5,269 nucleotides of DNA from JANXQG01 sp037147235 (GCA_037147235.1 JBAWVO010000390.1:1-5269), one strand, 5' to 3'. Positions 1-5,208 are shown, numbered from the stretch's first letter. Notes: generated by a model not told the origin, from the letters alone. Program-made: numbers and translations.

Positions 1-47
1 CACGGAGTGTGCCTGCTACTTTTCTTGCGACACTTATTGATGCGCCG
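1..47 (-). repeat. Dispersed 47-bp repeat, left copy, downstream of lpxK
   Basis: This stretch is the perfect reverse complement of 5217-5263. Read on the minus strand it starts 10 bases after the lpxK stop codon and ends with the first part of a GGCACAC-type hairpin (GGCACACTCCGTG), cut off by the window edge. The right copy shows the full hairpin. Both copies lie behind a gene in the same orientation relative to transcription, so a 3'-end or terminator-associated repeat is a reasonable inference. It may also mark an assembly break at a multicopy repeat. Confidence 0.85.
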
Positions 48-57
48 GTCCTTAGCG

Positions 58-1281
58 TCAATGTACATTGAGATCGCCAATCCGCAAAGTTTTCTCAAAC
101 TCTTCCTGTCCTGCAAGAAAATCGATTCCCACGCGGATCGCCCAGAGCGGCCGATCACCAATCCGATCGACGCCGATCTTGACCAGATCTTTCTGCGTGC
201 AAACCAGGGCTTCGGCACCGGTTTGCCGAACGGCCGCCGCCAGGGCATTCAGATCGCTCGGGCCGTAGGCGTGATGATCGGGAAACTCGTGGAACTCGAT
301 CACGTCATAGCCGCAAACTTCGAGCGTATGCCGAAAGCCCGCCGGGTTCCCCAATCCGCAGAACGCCAGCACCCGCTGCCCGCGAAGAGTTTCCAGCGGC
401 CGCTGCGGTAGCGTAGTACCCGTCCCAAAACTATTCCATGGTTTTTTCGGATATCCCCTCACCTCCTGCCCCTCTCCCGTGTATGGGAGAGGGGAGTTTT
501 TCTCAGACGAGTCCTCAGTCGCATCGTCTGCCTCCCTCATCCCTTCCTCCGCGGCCACGAGTGCCAGCGGCGCATGCACGACCTCGATCCACACCGCCTG
601 CGGCGACAACTTTGCCACGCGATCGCGGATTGCTTCTCGTTGCTCTGCCGTCAGCAGATCGGCCCGCGACAAGGCGACGACATTCGCTCGAGCCAGCCCT
701 TCAACCGGTTCGCGGAGCGTGCCGCGGGGAAAGACGTGCCCATAGCCCAACGGCTCCAACGCATCCAAGAGCACGATATCCAAGTCGCGAGCGATGCGGC
801 GATGTTGGAAGGCATCATCCAGCACGAGTACCTGGCATTCGTGCTCCTCGATCGCCCTATGGGCTGCGGCCACGCGATCCGGGTTCTGCACGTGCGGTAC
901 GCCCGGCAGTTTCCACGCCAGTTCCAAGGCTTCGTCGTTCGGTTCGCCATGGGTGCCGTATCCGCGGCTGATGATTCCGACTATTTTACCTTGCGCGAGG
1001 AACTGGCGGACGATCCATTCCACCATCGGCGTCTTGCCCGTACCGCCTAGCGTGAGGTTGCCGACGCTGATCACGGGCACATCGACGCGGTACACGGCAC
1101 TCAACCCGCGATTGTAGCCCCGATTCCGCCAGCGGACGGCCCAGGTATACGGCACTTCCGCAGCTGCAAGAGTACCTCTCAGCACTACCGCCATGGCTCC
1201 GCGCCGCCGGCCGCTTACCAGGTCGCGAAAACCCGTGGGAGAAAAGAAAGCAGAGGTTTTTGTGCTACGAGTTTTGTTCAT
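58..1281 (-). CDS. lpxK: Tetraacyldisaccharide 4'-kinase (lipid A biosynthesis)
   Basis: LpxK transfers the gamma-phosphate of ATP to the 4' position of tetraacyldisaccharide 1-phosphate, giving lipid IVA at the cytoplasmic face of the inner membrane. The 407-residue product shows the family's ordered motifs: VPVISVGNLTLGGTGKTP with the P-loop GGTGKT at 79-84, SRGYG at 105-109, the Walker-B-like LDDAFQHRR at 154-162, FPRGTLREP at 184-192, CGLGNPAGF at 308-316, FPDHHAY at 333-339 and CTQKD at 361-365. It is longer than the roughly 330 residues usual for the enzyme. Most of the excess is a low-complexity stretch at about 244-298, part of which (262-276) is a translated palindromic repeat. All catalytic motifs lie outside it, so activity is probably kept. 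The ATG at 1281 has only AAGGG directly against it, a poor ribosome site, but family-like sequence (FRDLVSGRRRG) begins before the next Met (30), which supports the long start. The sigma54 regulator lies 235 bases upstream on the same strand; co-transcription is uncertain. Confidence 0.96.
   Translation of the reverse strand: MNKTRSTKTSAFFSPTGFRDLVSGRRRGAMAVVLRGTLAAAEVPYTWAVRWRNRGYNRGLSAVYRVDVPVISVGNLTLGGTGKTPMVEWIVRQFLAQGKIVGIISRGYGTHGEPNDEALELAWKLPGVPHVQNPDRVAAAHRAIEEHECQVLVLDDAFQHRRIARDLDIVLLDALEPLGYGHVFPRGTLREPVEGLARANVVALSRADLLTAEQREAIRDRVAKLSPQAVWIEVVHAPLALVAAEEGMREADDATEDSSEKNSPLPYTGEGQEVRGYPKKPWNSFGTGTTLPQRPLETLRGQRVLAFCGLGNPAGFRHTLEVCGYDVIEFHEFPDHHAYGPSDLNALAAAVRQTGAEALVCTQKDLVKIGVDRIGDRPLWAIRVGIDFLAGQEEFEKTLRIGDLNVH
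455..496. repeat. Palindromic repeat inserted in frame within lpxK
   Basis: CCCCTCTCCC (469-478) and GGGAGAGGGG (485-494) form a perfect 10-bp inverted repeat around a 6-base loop, preceded by CCCCTCACCTCC. This layout matches a dispersed CCCTCTCCC/GGGAGAGGG palindrome known from many bacterial genomes. Here it lies inside the lpxK frame and is translated as SPLPYTGEGQEVRG, replacing nothing in the conserved motifs. Assignment to that repeat family is from memory of its consensus; the palindrome itself is direct observation. Confidence 0.8.
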
Positions 1282-1342
1282 CCCTTATCACGAAGTCGGT
1301 GCATGGACGGGGGGGCGGCCTTGATAATAACTTTGCCAACTA

Positions 1343-1507
1343 CTGTCACTGCTAGCTCGACGTAGGGTGGGTGAAGCATCGAATGGTGCGTTACGCGAAC
1401 GGATCTGGAACAGCGGAAAATTCTTTCAGCGTCTCGACTTCGTGCGCAACCCACCATTTCCGGGGTGGTTCGCTCCACGCACCCTACGGGTTGCTGTCAC
1501 TGCTAGC
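1343..1507. repeat. MITE-like GTAGGGTG palindromic element with 14-bp flanking direct repeats
   Basis: The 14-mer CTGTCACTGCTAGC occurs exactly at 1343-1356 and 1494-1507. Between the copies is a 137-bp segment whose ends are imperfect inverted repeats: CGTAGGGTGGGTGAAGC at 1361-1377 matches the reverse complement of 1472-1488 at 15 of 17 positions. A second inner pair (ATGGTGCGTTACGC against the reverse of GCGCAACCCACCAT) makes a two-part stem. Sequences with GTAGGGTGGG and GGTGCGTTACGC are familiar as dispersed non-coding repeats in several phyla. The element occupies most of the gap between the regulator stop (1517) and the lpxK start (1281), so any lpxK promoter must lie in or around it. 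The 66-codon minus frame across it is not a gene. Confidence 0.8.
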
Positions 1508-1516
1508 CCCCAGGAT

Positions 1517-3526
1517 TTACCGGATTTCGTCTAGTCCATAGCGTCGGATTTTCCTGTCCAAGGTCGATCGCTCGATCCCCAAAATGGTGGCCGTGCGGCT
1601 TTTGTTCCATCCGGTATGGCTCAGGGTGGCCAGGATATACCTGCGTTCGATGTCGGCCAAGGAAGCGGGCAGGAACTCTCTGGACGCTGACTCGGCTTCG
1701 TCCGTGTCACCCGCCGTAGCCAGTTTGGTCAACAGCAGATCGCCCTCGCCGATCTGCTGCTCTTGGCAAAGAACGACGGCCCGCTCAACGACGTTTTTGA
1801 GTTCTCGAACATTGCCGGGCCACAAATAAGTGATCAATTTTTTCCCCGCTTGATCGGTGAATCCGGCGAGTTTTCGGCCGGTTTCAGCGTTGAATTTTCG
1901 CAGGAAGTAATCGGCCAGTATGGGAATGTCCGCGGGCCGCTTCCGCAGGGGGGGGACCGTGATTTCCAGTACGCGGAGCCGGAAATAAAGATCGCGGCGG
2001 AAAATGCCCTCCACGACCGCCTTCTCCAAATCGCGATTCGTGGCGGCGATCACGCGAACATCGACCGAGATTGGCTTGGTTCCGCCGACGCGCTCGAACG
2101 GGTGCCCCTCGAGTACGCGGAGGAACTTGGCCTGCAAGCCCGGGCCCATCTCGCCGATTTCATCGAGCATGAGCGTGCCGCGATGGGCCGCTTCAAACTT
2201 GCCAATCTTCCGCTCCGTGGCCCCCGTGAAGGCACCTCGCTCGTGACCGAACAGTTCGCTGGCCAAGAGATCCGCCGAGAGGGCCGCGCAGTTCAGGCAG
2301 ACGAAGACGTTGTTGTGACGTGGGCTGGAATAATGGATGCCGCGTGCGACAAGCTCCTTGCCCACGCCGCTTTCGCCACGAATCAAGACGGTGGCGTTGC
2401 TCGACGCCGCTTGGGCAATTTCATTGGACACCTGGCGAATGACGGCACTGTTGCCGATGATCCGGCTTTGCACCCCCAGTCGCTCGCGAAGCTGCACGTT
2501 TTCCGTGCGGACCTGGGTCAGGTTCTCGGCCAATTCCTGGCGGCGTTTGAGGTTTTCCAGGGCCACCGCCACCGTGTCGGCCACGGCCAGCGTAAACTCT
2601 AGGTCGTCCGGATCGGATACGCGTTCCGGATCGATGGAATAAAGATGGATCAGTCCGTGGATCTTTCCGCTGCGCCGCACGGGAGCACAAATCACGCTTA
2701 CGGTGTGGATTTCGCCTTGGCTGTCGCGGCTGCCCAGCGAACTGTCGCCCATGACATTGCGGGCCAGGACCGCTTCGCCCTCGCGCATCACGGTTTCGGC
2801 CAGAACGCGCGGCAAGCGATGATAACGATGCGTCGAGGAACTGCGCGAGGCCACCGTCTCCAAGGCATCGACCTTCAGCGGTCCCTGGTAGTCGTTGGGC
2901 AGGAGCATCACGGCACCGGCATCGCTCTGGGTGCCTTGAGCCAATCCATCCAAGGCCAACTCCGCCACGCTGGCGATGTCGGGCGATTTGGCCAGTTCAA
3001 AGGCCAGACGACAGAGCTTGGCTGCCGCCCTTCCGACCTTCGACCCCCCCGCCTCTTCCGCCTGCTCCGGTTCGAGGAACCGCGTCTGCCCCCGACGATG
3101 GGTGATCGTGGTCGGTCCGTAATCTTCCAGTGATCGGACGTCGTCGTCGGGAAGGAGACATTCCATGCCGTCCTGCGCCATCCCGCTGCGAACGATCGCG
3201 CTGGAATCGGAAAAAGCCTCGGCGAGGGCATGTACAAAAATCAACTGGGTGCGGCCGATGCGAATAATGTCGCCCGCCTTCAGGAGGTGATCGCCCACAA
3301 TCCGCTGGGTTCCGATCGTCGTGCCGTTACGGCTATCGAGGTCGCGAAGAACCCACTGCCCATCGGTGAAGAAGACCTCAACGTGATTTCGGCTGCAACG
3401 GTCGTCTTTCACGACAATCTGGTTGGTAGGCGCGCGACCGATAGTCGCCGTCTGGCCGGGCATGAGCCGGAAGACGTCGCTCCACTTTCCACCTTCGCGA
3501 ATGACGAGATAAGCGAGTTCCGACAC
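1517..3526 (-). CDS. FHA-GAF sigma54-dependent transcriptional activator
   Basis: This is a bacterial enhancer-binding protein that should use ATP hydrolysis to remodel RpoN-RNA polymerase at sigma54 promoters. The 669 residues divide into: an FHA phosphothreonine-binding domain at about 5-100 (GR at 30-31, SRNH at 45-48, DSRNGT at 64-69); an acidic linker at 105-165; a GAF-like sensor domain at about 170-325; a short coiled-coil-like stretch at 322-350; an AAA+ domain at about 352-585; and a Fis-type helix-turn-helix at about 624-667. AAA+ motifs are complete: Walker A GESGVGKE 384-391, the sigma54-contacting GAFTGA 431-436, Walker B LMLDEIGE 452-459, sensor I AATN 494-497, arginine-finger region FRRDLYFR 509-516 and sensor II WPGNVREL 569-576. 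There is no receiver domain, so control by Ser/Thr kinase signalling through FHA and by a GAF ligand is likely instead of a histidine kinase. The start is GTG, with AAGG ten bases upstream, and fits the FHA start. Its target genes cannot be told from the window; I saw no clear -24/-12 sigma54 promoter here. Confidence 0.95.
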   Translation of the reverse strand: MSELAYLVIREGGKWSDVFRLMPGQTATIGRAPTNQIVVKDDRCSRNHVEVFFTDGQWVLRDLDSRNGTTIGTQRIVGDHLLKAGDIIRIGRTQLIFVHALAEAFSDSSAIVRSGMAQDGMECLLPDDDVRSLEDYGPTTITHRRGQTRFLEPEQAEEAGGSKVGRAAAKLCRLAFELAKSPDIASVAELALDGLAQGTQSDAGAVMLLPNDYQGPLKVDALETVASRSSSTHRYHRLPRVLAETVMREGEAVLARNVMGDSSLGSRDSQGEIHTVSVICAPVRRSGKIHGLIHLYSIDPERVSDPDDLEFTLAVADTVAVALENLKRRQELAENLTQVRTENVQLRERLGVQSRIIGNSAVIRQVSNEIAQAASSNATVLIRGESGVGKELVARGIHYSSPRHNNVFVCLNCAALSADLLASELFGHERGAFTGATERKIGKFEAAHRGTLMLDEIGEMGPGLQAKFLRVLEGHPFERVGGTKPISVDVRVIAATNRDLEKAVVEGIFRRDLYFRLRVLEITVPPLRKRPADIPILADYFLRKFNAETGRKLAGFTDQAGKKLITYLWPGNVRELKNVVERAVVLCQEQQIGEGDLLLTKLATAGDTDEAESASREFLPASLADIERRYILATLSHTGWNKSRTATILGIERSTLDRKIRRYGLDEIR

Positions 3527-3534
3527 GGACTTTT

Positions 3535-3566
3535 TACCTTAATAGAGACACTCTACTATACCTTAA
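3535..3566 (-). promoter_or_regulatory. Repeated 8-mer and small hairpin upstream of the regulator gene
   Basis: The octamer TTAAGGTA (minus strand) occurs twice, at 3535-3542 and 3559-3566, 24 bases apart centre to centre. Between them is a small perfect inverted repeat, TAGAG-ACA-CTCTA. The nearer copy supplies the AAGG ribosome site of the regulator. The pair could be an operator, possibly for autoregulation, but two octamers are weak evidence and no good promoter hexamers were found here on the minus strand. Confidence 0.3.
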
Positions 3567-3634
3567 CCTAGGGAAGGTGGTTTCCGCAAGATGCTGGAAC
3601 ACGAAATTGTTGTCAACCTGTAATAACCTGCCCC

Positions 3635-3663
3635 TCGGCAAAAACCGGCCGTCATGCTATAAT
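3635..3663 (+). promoter_or_regulatory. Sigma70-type promoter for the M50 protease gene
   Basis: A perfect TATAAT at 3658-3663 is preceded by TGC (extended -10), and TCGGCA at 3635-3640 matches four of six -35 positions at a 17-base spacing. Transcription would begin near 3670, inside the left arm of the palindromic element at 3668-3778. The message would therefore carry a leader of about 158 nucleotides folded into a long hairpin before the start at 3828. The last bases of the -10 box overlap the putative target duplication of that element. Confidence 0.55.
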
Positions 3664-3786
3664 TCTTGGCTCTCCGCCGGGTTTGCGGATAATTGTGGTG
3701 CGGGCGTCCCGCCTGCCCAAGATGTTGTGGTTGAACTAGGCAGGCGAGACGCCCGCACCACAAACTTGGCGGAGAGCCAAATTCTC
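3660..3786. repeat. Nested palindromic MITE-like element upstream of the M50 gene
   Basis: The outer arms GGCTCTCCGCC (3668-3678) and GGCGGAGAGCC (3768-3778) are perfect inverted repeats, and continuing inward 18 of 20 positions pair when the flanking TT/AA is counted. Inside, 3693-3717 and 3739-3763 pair at 24 of 25 positions around a 21-base loop; this inner part contains GTGGTGCGGGCGTC, a motif I know as a dispersed repeat in planctomycete-like and other genomes. Only the left side has an extra CGGATAA junction. The octamers next to the arms (TAATTCTT and AAATTCTC) share a 6-base core AATTCT, consistent with a decayed 8-bp target duplication. Short minus-strand frames across it are translations of the repeat. 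Confidence 0.8.
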
Positions 3787-3813
3787 CCGTTCGATCCGTG
3801 ATTTCATCCGCTT

Positions 3814-3819
3814 GAGGAG
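3814..3819 (+). promoter_or_regulatory. Ribosome binding site that fixes the M50 start
   Basis: GAGGAG ends 8 bases before the GTG at 3828 but only 2 bases before the in-frame TTG at 3822. The spacing favours GTG, giving a protein beginning (M)ILAEPPP. Confidence 0.75.
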
Positions 3820-3827
3820 TATTGCCC

Positions 3828-4556
3828 GTGATTCTGGCTGAACCGCCGCCGTCCCAAGGCGACCTGCATTTTTCGCTGCTTGGGTTTCCCGTGCGAATCC
3901 ATCCCATGTTCTGGCTCTCGGCAATTTTGCTGTCGAATTTGAGTGAAAAGCCGATCTTTGTCCTCTTGTGGGTTGCAGCCATGATCCTGTGCATTCTCTT
4001 GCACGAGTTGGGGCACGCGGTCGTCATGCGGGCCTATGGATATCGCCCGTCGATCGTCCTGTATTCCTTCGGTGGCCTGGCCATTCCACATCCAGGCCGC
4101 AATGGCGTCCGCCGTCCCGGCCCATTGGGCGATATGCTGATTGCCTTCGCCGGCCCCGCCTCGGGCTTTCTCCTGGCGGCAGTTTTGACTTTAGGATTAT
4201 ACTTGGGTGGCTATCAGGTCGAAATCTTCATGCGCGTCGTGCCCCAGGTGTTTATTCCCAATTTCATCTTGCGAACCTTCCTGAATTCTGTTCTTGAGAT
4301 CAGCGTGATGTGGGGTCTGCTGAATCTTTTGCCGATCTATCCGCTGGACGGTGGCCAAATCGCTCAGCAGATATTCGTCATGAACAATCCGCGCGATGCA
4401 TTACGCCAGTCGTTGATCCTCTCGGTGATTGTCGGCGTGATAATGGCCGTGATCGCCTTCGTGCAATGGGATAGTTTCTTTCTGCCGGTTCTCTTCCTCT
4501 GGCTGACCTATTCAAACTACACAGCGCTCCAGTCCTACCATGGCGGCAGGCACTAA
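3828..4556 (+). CDS. Site-2 protease family (M50) intramembrane metalloprotease
   Basis: The 242-residue protein looks like a polytopic zinc protease that cleaves within or near transmembrane segments of its substrates. The HExxH zinc motif is HELGH at 59-63, inside a long hydrophobic stretch (about 43-66). The third zinc ligand is expected to be the Asp of NLLPIYPLDGG (166-176; D174), the typical second M50 motif. FAGPASG at 107-113 sits at the start of another membrane segment (about 103-126), and further hydrophobic stretches lie near 27-38, 195-212 and 217-228. There is no PDZ or CBS domain and no signal peptide, so it resembles the compact SpoIVFB-like group rather than RseP. The GTG start is chosen from the ribosome site; a TTG two codons upstream is the alternative. 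Its promoter lies 165 bases upstream, and it is bracketed by two related palindromic elements (3668-3778 and 4567-4711). It is divergent from the sigma54 regulator, but a functional link is only a guess; the substrate is unknown. Confidence 0.93.
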   Translation: MILAEPPPSQGDLHFSLLGFPVRIHPMFWLSAILLSNLSEKPIFVLLWVAAMILCILLHELGHAVVMRAYGYRPSIVLYSFGGLAIPHPGRNGVRRPGPLGDMLIAFAGPASGFLLAAVLTLGLYLGGYQVEIFMRVVPQVFIPNFILRTFLNSVLEISVMWGLLNLLPIYPLDGGQIAQQIFVMNNPRDALRQSLILSVIVGVIMAVIAFVQWDSFFLPVLFLWLTYSNYTALQSYHGGRH

Positions 4557-4558
4557 TC

Positions 4559-4719
4559 AAAAAATCGGCTCTTCCGGTTCCAGGTGCGGAACGCGAATAA
4601 TTGTAGGGTGGGGAGAGCGCAGCGAGCCCCACCAATTCTGTTGCAGTCCGCTTTGGGTGGGGCTCGTTTCACTCTCTCCACCCTACTTCTGCACCTAAAA
4701 CCGGAAGAGCCAAAAAATC
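4559..4719. repeat. Nested MITE-like element with exact 8-bp direct repeats, downstream of the M50 gene
   Basis: The octamer AAAAAATC lies at 4559-4566 and again at 4712-4719. It directly abuts perfect 13-bp terminal inverted repeats, GGCTCTTCCGGTT at 4567-4579 and its complement at 4699-4711; pairing continues inward to 22 of 25. The inner palindrome, 4603-4633 against 4656-4686, pairs at 27 of 31 and begins GTAGGGTGGGG. A left-only CGCGAATAATT segment joins outer and inner parts. The 145-bp element begins 11 bases after the protease stop codon. As a long hairpin, with T-rich flanks when read on the minus strand, it could also act in transcript termination. Confidence 0.88.
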
Positions 4720-4733
4720 TTGCGGGCATCCTG

Positions 4734-4761
4734 TTGCAATTTATTTGAGAACTGTTACAAA
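4734..4761 (+). promoter_or_regulatory. Weak candidate promoter ahead of the structured region
   Basis: TTGCAA (4734-4739, four of six matches to -35) is separated by 16 bases from TACAAA (4756-4761, four of six matches to -10), with TGT directly before it as a possible extended -10. The area is AT-rich compared with the neighbouring genes. Transcription would start near 4768, just before the candidate RNA fold at 4784. The match is imperfect and rests on pattern reading only. Confidence 0.25.
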
Positions 4762-4783
4762 TATGTTTTAGGACGTTTAGTAG

Positions 4784-4923
4784 GACTTCGTTTTCATCCG
4801 AGTTGAAGACTTCGATGAGGCGGATGTCTTGTTTGGGCGTCTGAAGGCACACAGGAGTGTGCCAGGTCGCTTCAAGGATGCAAGGCGAAGGAATCGCATC
4901 GAACGAAGTTGACTAGTTTTTTT
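4784..4923 (+). ncRNA. Candidate structured RNA or leader ending in a T-run
   Basis: No gene is supported between 4557 and 5010, but 4784-4910 can fold as a closed multi-arm structure. A closing stem pairs 4784-4793 with 4901-4910 (eight Watson-Crick pairs, ACTTCGTT with AACGAAGT, plus a G-U pair at each end). Inside are CATCCG/CGGATG (4795-4800 with 4821-4826), the perfect hairpin GGCACAC-AGGA-GTGTGCC (4846-4863) and GATGC/GCATC (4877-4881 with 4896-4900). Seven Ts follow at 4917-4923, six bases after the closing stem, so a classic terminator is not quite formed. It could be an independent small RNA or an attenuator-like leader of the lysine-rich gene. No known RNA family was recognised. On the minus strand the same bases read as an open frame with protein-like sequence, which is a rival explanation. 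Confidence 0.3.
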
Positions 4924-4946
4924 CAGTCCCAATGCCACGGTGAATG

Positions 4947-4972
4947 CTCTCGATCAGTTGTTTGATCGAAAG
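4947..4972 (+). promoter_or_regulatory. Hairpin in the leader of the lysine-rich gene
   Basis: CTCTCGATCA (4947-4956) and TGATCGAAAG (4963-4972) pair over ten positions, one of them through a G-U wobble, around the loop GTTGTT; the core CGATCA/TGATCG is perfect. A third TGATC follows at 4973-4977. The hairpin ends 26 bases before the ribosome site at 4999-5003 and so leaves it open. It may be an RNA leader structure or a protein binding site. Confidence 0.35.
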
Positions 4973-5010
4973 TGATCCGGCGGCGCAAACCCTTGGACGG
5001 AGGATATATT

Positions 5011-5103
5011 ATGGCCAAGAAGAAAGTAGCGAAGAAGGCAGTTAAGAAGGTCGCCAAGACGGTCAAGAAGACTGCGAAGAAGAAAGCCTGCAAGAAGTGC
5101 TAG
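5011..5103 (+). CDS. Small lysine-rich basic protein (histone-tail-like)
   Basis: This 30-residue gene starts at an ATG placed 7 bases after a full GGAGG ribosome site (4999-5003), one of the best in the window. The protein begins MAKKKVAKKAVKKVAKTVKK and ends ACKKC. Fifteen of 30 residues are lysine, the rest mostly Ala, Val and Thr, arranged as A/V-x-KK repeats like the C-terminal tails of histone H1-like and other bacterial DNA-binding proteins. Such a peptide would be expected to bind DNA or RNA by charge; this is inference from composition. The C-terminal CKKC could bind a metal or form a disulphide and is unusual for such tails. Thirteen lysines use AAG and two AAA. A hairpin leader lies upstream and a strong hairpin downstream, suggesting a single-gene transcript. 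It could instead be a remnant of a longer basic protein, but the intact start signals and stop argue for a complete gene. Confidence 0.7.
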   Translation: MAKKKVAKKAVKKVAKTVKKTAKKKACKKC

Positions 5104-5141
5104 GCTGATTTTTCAGCCGCGATTGCCCTCAAGCGGCAATC
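5103..5141 (+). other. Two short hairpins after the lysine-rich gene
   Basis: GGCTGA-TTTT-TCAGCC (5103-5118) is a perfect 6-bp stem that begins on the last base of the stop codon. GATTGCC (5121-5127) then pairs with GGCAATC (5135-5141). Neither is followed by a T-run, so they look like 3' untranslated structure, perhaps blocking 3' exonucleases, rather than terminators. Confidence 0.4.
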
Positions 5142-5175
5142 CTGTACTTGTCGCAGCGTGAGATTGTAACGAGAA

Positions 5176-5208
5176 AGAGCCGCGGGACCTTCGGGTCCAT
5201 GCGGCTCT
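5176..5208 (+). terminator. UUCG-capped hairpin, probable terminator of the lysine-rich gene
   Basis: AGAGCCGC (5176-5183) pairs perfectly with GCGGCTCT (5201-5208). Inside it GGACC (5185-5189) pairs with GGTCC (5194-5198) around a TTCG loop closed by C-G, the very stable UUCG tetraloop type. A small internal bulge separates the two stems. Only a short pyrimidine stretch (CCTTTC) follows, not a clean T-run, so termination efficiency is uncertain. Confidence 0.6.

Noticed and set aside
1278..1478. 66-codon minus-strand frame upstream of lpxK
   Set aside because: It translates the GTAGGGTG palindromic element, overlaps the lpxK start and has no ribosome site.
1763..2602. 279-codon plus-strand frame opposite the regulator
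   Set aside because: It lies wholly antisense to the AAA+ domain coding sequence, whose motifs are unmistakable; a long shadow frame is expected in GC-rich coding DNA.
3822..3827. TTG start for the protease two codons upstream
   Set aside because: It lies only 2 bases after GAGGAG, too close; GTG at 3828 has the normal 8-base spacing.
3563..4027. 154-codon minus-strand frame across the divergent region
   Set aside because: It translates the palindromic element and the antisense of the protease gene; no family features seen.
4553..4852. 99-codon minus-strand gene
   Set aside because: Starts at a GTG inside a hairpin, reads through the MITE-like element and ends in the protease stop region. 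Kept only as a possible remnant in the findings.
4909..4937. TTGACT as a -35 box for the lysine-rich gene
   Set aside because: No acceptable -10 hexamer lies 16-18 bases downstream.
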